9,929 bases of DNA, from positions 1 through 9,929 of the forward strand of contig JADZGG010000280.1 in the NCBI GenBank assembly GCA_020854015.1, in the 5' to 3' direction. The position numbers were made by a program, and so were the translations under genes. Positions within the stretch are counted from its first letter, which is position 1. Each line of letters opens with the position of its first letter. Origin of the DNA: Flavobacteriales bacterium (lineage in GTDB: Bacteria > Bacteroidota > Bacteroidia > Flavobacteriales_F > PHOS-HE28). Shown one piece after another: positions 7,755 through 9,929 of the stretch. The notes under the pieces were generated by a model. It was given only the letters and a program-made list of their open reading frames with translations, did no database searches and was not told the origin of the DNA.

Positions 7755-8231
7755 TCAGCGCAAGCGATCCATGCTCTTGATCAGCTCTTCGTCCTTGCGG
7801 ATGCCGCGTTCGGCCAGGTAACTGAGCACAAGGATCCCGATCGGGAAGAAGTAGCTCGGTCCGAACGTGTATTCCACCGAACTGCCTTGGGCGAGGTAAG
7901 CCCTGACGGACATGTGCGTGATCAATGCCCCGACCTGCACGGCCAAGGCGAACAGGTAGGTCATCCGCACGAAGCGAAGCTGTCGGCCTCTGCTTCCGTA
8001 AAGGAAGATGCACGCCAGCAGCAAAGCGACCAGGATGCCGGTGACCACGTGGATGGGGAGCTTCAACGCCACATCAGGGACCGCAGAGCCATCGGCGTTG
8101 AACAGCCCCCATATCCGCAGCACGAACGCCTGATGGTCCATCCGCAGATAGGATACGAGGGGGAACGCGAACATCAGGCCGGCCAGAAGCGCGGCCAGGG
8201 CCAGGAAAACGGTCTGCTTGCGCTGGATCAT
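7755..8231 (-). CDS. DUF4293-family membrane protein
   Basis: Predicted 158-aa inner-membrane protein of unknown function. Four hydrophobic segments are visible near residues 7-28, 56-78, 88-108 and 125-141, with both ends charged. The opening MIQRKQTVFLALAALLAG and the closing IRKDEELIKSMDRLR are the marks of DUF4293, a family I know only from Bacteroidota. The frame stays open upstream to 8315, but ATG 8231 is chosen because the family begins MIQR and the added upstream residues are basic and would overlap the predicted rho promoter. It is divergent from rho, a neighbour I recall from other Bacteroidota genomes (recollection, not checked). Confidence 0.9.
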   Translation of the reverse strand: MIQRKQTVFLALAALLAGLMFAFPLVSYLRMDHQAFVLRIWGLFNADGSAVPDVALKLPIHVVTGILVALLLACIFLYGSRGRQLRFVRMTYLFALAVQVGALITHMSVRAYLAQGSSVEYTFGPSYFFPIGILVLSYLAERGIRKDEELIKSMDRLR

Positions 8232-8248
8232 GAGCGAAATTGAGGCTG

Positions 8249-8256
8249 CAAAGATG
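8249..8256 (-). promoter_or_regulatory. Weak -7 box candidate for the DUF4293 gene
   Basis: On the minus strand this reads CATCTTTG, one mismatch from TAnnTTTG, 17 bp before ATG 8231. No matching -33 TTTG was found, and the leader would be only about a dozen bases. Confidence 0.3.
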
Positions 8257-8270
8257 GAACACCCCCGGCG

Positions 8271-8301
8271 TTTGGATATTCGCCCGTTCGCCTTACGTTT
8301 G
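8271..8301 (+). promoter_or_regulatory. Promoter for rho (Bacteroidota type)
   Basis: A TTTG at 8271-8274 is followed by exactly 19 bases and then TACGTTTG at 8294-8301. Both boxes match the Bacteroidota primary sigma factor consensus (TTTG at -33, TAnnTTTG at -7) without mismatch and with the usual spacing. Transcription would start near 8305-8310, leaving a leader of about 125 nt before the rho ATG. Confidence 0.75.
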
Positions 8302-8318
8302 CGCTGTTCTTCCACGCG

Positions 8319-8334
8319 GGTGCCGTTCGGTACC
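8319..8334 (+). promoter_or_regulatory. Hairpin 1 in the rho leader
   Basis: GGTGCC, loop GTTC, then GGTACC: six pairs including one G-U, with a four-base loop, about 10-15 nt from the predicted transcript start. Not followed by a T-run, so it is not a simple terminator. Confidence 0.4.
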
Positions 8335-8369
8335 TGCCCCCTACCCGAAGTATTTTCCTGAACAGATCG

Positions 8370-8385
8370 AAGCCCCCTTGGGCTT
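8370..8385 (+). promoter_or_regulatory. Hairpin 2 in the rho leader
   Basis: AAGCCC, loop CCTT, then GGGCTT: six Watson-Crick pairs, extendable by one G-U, with a four-base loop. It ends 48 nt before the rho start codon. The C-rich, G-poor segment follows it. Confidence 0.45.
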
Positions 8386-8390
8386 TCCGC

Positions 8391-8433
8391 TAGGCGTCAC
8401 CCGCGCCCCATTCCCTACCTGACATCCCACGTC
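8391..8433 (+). promoter_or_regulatory. C-rich, G-poor stretch just before rho (rut-like)
   Basis: By hand count this 43-nt stretch has 21 C and 7 G, with many pyrimidine-C steps and no Shine-Dalgarno sequence. Rho utilisation sites have this bias, and rho genes in other bacteria are known to be autoregulated through their leaders. A loading site for Rho on its own transcript is an inference. Confidence 0.4.
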
Positions 8434-9929
8434 ATGCAAGACAAGACCGCGCTGGAGAGCTTGAAGCTCCCCGAGCTGAAGGAGATCGCGAAGAAGCTGA
8501 ACATCAAGAAAGCTGATACGCTCAAGAAACAGGACCTCATCGCCCGCATTCTGGAGGAACAGGGAGCTGCCGCGCCCAAAGCCACCAACCGGCTCGACAC
8601 GGACGAAATGGCCGCCATGGCCACCGCCGACGAGGCCCCGGAGCCAGAGCCCGATCCGGAGCCGCCCGTTCATGAGGAAGAGGAGGATGACGATGATGAT
8701 GACGAGGAGGATGACGATGATGACGATGAAGAGGAGGAGGACGACGAGCAGGATGCTACCGCACCCGCTGAGCGCGCACCGGAGAGAACTGGGGAAACGC
8801 CTGCTGTAGCGGCGTCCGCGCCGGGCAGCGACCAACCTCGCGAGGAGCGCGGTGCCGTGGCCAATGACCGGAACGATCAACGCCGCGAGGATCGTAAGAG
8901 AGATCGTGAACGCGAATGGCGCGAGCGCAAAGAGCAGAAAGCCCAGCAGGCGCAAGGCCAGGGCCAACCCCAGAGCAATGTACCTGAACCACGTCCGGAA
9001 GAGCGCCGCGAACAGGGACGTGACGACCGTCGCAACGAGCGCCGTGATGATCGGCGTGATCAGCCACGCGACCAGAACCGCGAGCAAGGGCAACGCGACG
9101 GCAACCGCGACCAGCAACGTGAACAAGGCCAGCGTGATGGCAACCGCGACCAACAGCGGGACCAAGGCCCACGTGACCAGAACCGCGACCAGCAGCGCGA
9201 TCAAGGTCCGCGTGACGGCAACCGCGATCAACAGCGTGACCAAGGCCAGCGCGGCGACCAGCCACGCAACGAGAACCAGCCCCGCCGCGAGCAGGCACCG
9301 CAGTACAACTTCGACGCCTTCGTGGAATGCGAGGGTGTGCTGGAGATCATGCCCGAGGGCTACGGCTTCCTGCGCAGCAGTGACTACAACTACCTGGCTA
9401 GCCCCGATGATGTTTACGTGGGCCAGCAGCAGATCAAGCAACTGGGCCTGAAGCTCGGCGATACGGTGAGCGGCTTCGTACGCCCACCGCGCCACGACGA
9501 CAAGTTCTTCCCCTTGGTGAAGGTGGACCGCATCAACGGCCGCGACCCGGAATGGGTGCGCGATCGCGTACCCTTCAAGTTCCTTACGCCGCTGTTCCCC
9601 GACGAGAAGTTCAACCTCACCGGCAAGAACCCCAACCTCAGCATGCGCGTGTTGGACCTCTTCTCCCCCATCGGGAAAGGACAGCGCGGCCTGATCGTGG
9701 CGCAACCGAAGACCGGTAAGACCATCCTGCTGAAGGACGTGGCCAACGCCATCGCAGCGAACCACCCCGAGGTCTACCTGATCGTGCTGCTCGTGGACGA
9801 ACGCCCTGAAGAGGTGACGGACATGGCCCGCAGCGTGAACGCGGAAGTGATCGCCAGCACCTTCGATGAGCCTGCCGCCCGCCACGTTCAGGTGGCCAGC
9901 ATGGTGCTCGAACAAGCCAAGTGCCTCAC
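8434..9929 (+). CDS. rho: Transcription termination factor Rho with a large disordered insertion (3' end beyond the window)
   Basis: Hexameric RNA helicase/ATPase that ends transcription at rut-containing sites; 498 codons are visible and the rest lies past the right edge. Parts in order: Rho N-terminal SAP-like helical domain, residues 1 to about 43 (LKLPELKEIAKKL); a low-complexity insertion, about 44-289; a cold-shock-type RNA-binding domain, about 293-365 (GVLEIMPEGYGFLRS); then the ATPase core with Walker A AQPKTGKT (423-430) and Walker B LIVLLVDERPEEVTDM (449-464), followed by STFDEPAARHVQVASMVLEQAK. The core closely follows E. coli Rho (419 aa), so the insertion accounts for the extra length. 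The insertion has 25 consecutive acidic residues (81-105), then an Arg/Gln/Asp/Asn-rich stretch with a 13-residue tandem repeat. Such insertions are known in Bacteroidota Rho; the one in Bacteroides thetaiotaomicron promotes phase separation. ATG 8434 fits the family start. Confidence 0.96.
   Translation, partial: MQDKTALESLKLPELKEIAKKLNIKKADTLKKQDLIARILEEQGAAAPKATNRLDTDEMAAMATADEAPEPEPDPEPPVHEEEEDDDDDDEEDDDDDDEEEEDDEQDATAPAERAPERTGETPAVAASAPGSDQPREERGAVANDRNDQRREDRKRDREREWRERKEQKAQQAQGQGQPQSNVPEPRPEERREQGRDDRRNERRDDRRDQPRDQNREQGQRDGNRDQQREQGQRDGNRDQQRDQGPRDQNRDQQRDQGPRDGNRDQQRDQGQRGDQPRNENQPRREQAPQYNFDAFVECEGVLEIMPEGYGFLRSSDYNYLASPDDVYVGQQQIKQLGLKLGDTVSGFVRPPRHDDKFFPLVKVDRINGRDPEWVRDRVPFKFLTPLFPDEKFNLTGKNPNLSMRVLDLFSPIGKGQRGLIVAQPKTGKTILLKDVANAIAANHPEVYLIVLLVDERPEEVTDMARSVNAEVIASTFDEPAARHVQVASMVLEQAKCL
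8674..8748 (+). repeat. Acidic low-complexity tract in rho (25 consecutive Glu/Asp codons)
   Basis: Codons GAG, GAA, GAT and GAC run without interruption for 75 bp, coding residues 81-105 of Rho. GAT and GAC alternate irregularly, so the DNA is purine-rich but not a perfect microsatellite. The tract is strongly negative and is followed by the Arg-rich part, giving a charge-segregated disordered segment. Confidence 0.9.
9091..9246 (+). repeat. Four tandem 39-bp repeats in rho coding a 13-residue unit
   Basis: Units start at 9091, 9130, 9169 and 9208. The coded consensus is [Q/P]RD[G/Q]NRDQQR[D/E]QG. A shortened unit lacking DQQR (PRDQNREQG) precedes them at 9064-9090. The copies differ mostly at third codon positions, so the protein unit is better conserved than the DNA. 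Confidence 0.9.

Noticed and set aside
8232..8315. An extended start of the DUF4293 protein adding 28 residues
   Set aside because: The family begins at MIQR, and the extra residues overlap the rho promoter on the other strand.
8341..9915. A 524-codon open frame on the minus strand, rich in Leu/Val/Ala and looking like a membrane protein
   Set aside because: It is the antisense of rho. The Arg/Asp/Gln repeats, read backwards, give hydrophobic codons. The plus-strand frame has clear Rho domains.

Overview
The window looks like chromosomal DNA from a GC-rich member of the Bacteroidota, probably Flavobacteriales-like. Four things point there: a secreted protein ending in a type IX secretion (T9SS) type-B sorting domain; a gene of the Bacteroidota-restricted DUF4293 family; a Rho factor with a large disordered insertion; and promoter-like sites of the Bacteroidota form (TTTG, then TAnnTTTG) with almost no Shine-Dalgarno sequences. 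No tRNA, rRNA, CRISPR array, insertion sequence or phage gene was seen.

Left half (1-4398, all minus strand): two tandem genes for secreted surface proteins. The complete one (238-4398, 1386 aa) has a signal peptide, an N-terminal domain shared with its neighbour, a beta-propeller of SBBP-like repeats that appears to be seven-bladed, five PKD domains with a regular pair of cysteines, two Ig-like segments and a T9SS type-B sorting domain. The second (200 to beyond the left edge) is a paralogue; only its signal peptide and the start of the shared domain are inside the window.

Middle (4523-7716): a minus-strand pair, truA (tRNA pseudouridine synthase) followed by an ABC exporter half-transporter, joined by a 4-base ATGA overlap. 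Divergent from truA is a small YfcE-like metallophosphoesterase. The 159-bp gap between them holds a truA promoter candidate and a short tandem repeat.

Right end (7755-9929): a four-helix DUF4293 membrane protein on the minus strand, divergent from rho on the plus strand, which runs off the right edge after its Walker B region. Rho carries about 245 extra residues between its N-terminal helical domain and its RNA-binding domain: a run of 25 acidic residues, then an Arg/Gln/Asp/Asn-rich stretch with a 13-residue tandem repeat. The gap before rho has the best promoter in the window and a leader of about 125 nt with two small hairpins and a C-rich, G-poor segment, as expected if rho regulates itself.

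Most of the window is housekeeping or envelope genes. The parts most worth a second look are the Rho insertion with its leader, and the tandem T9SS surface proteins. I found no convincing new multi-gene system.
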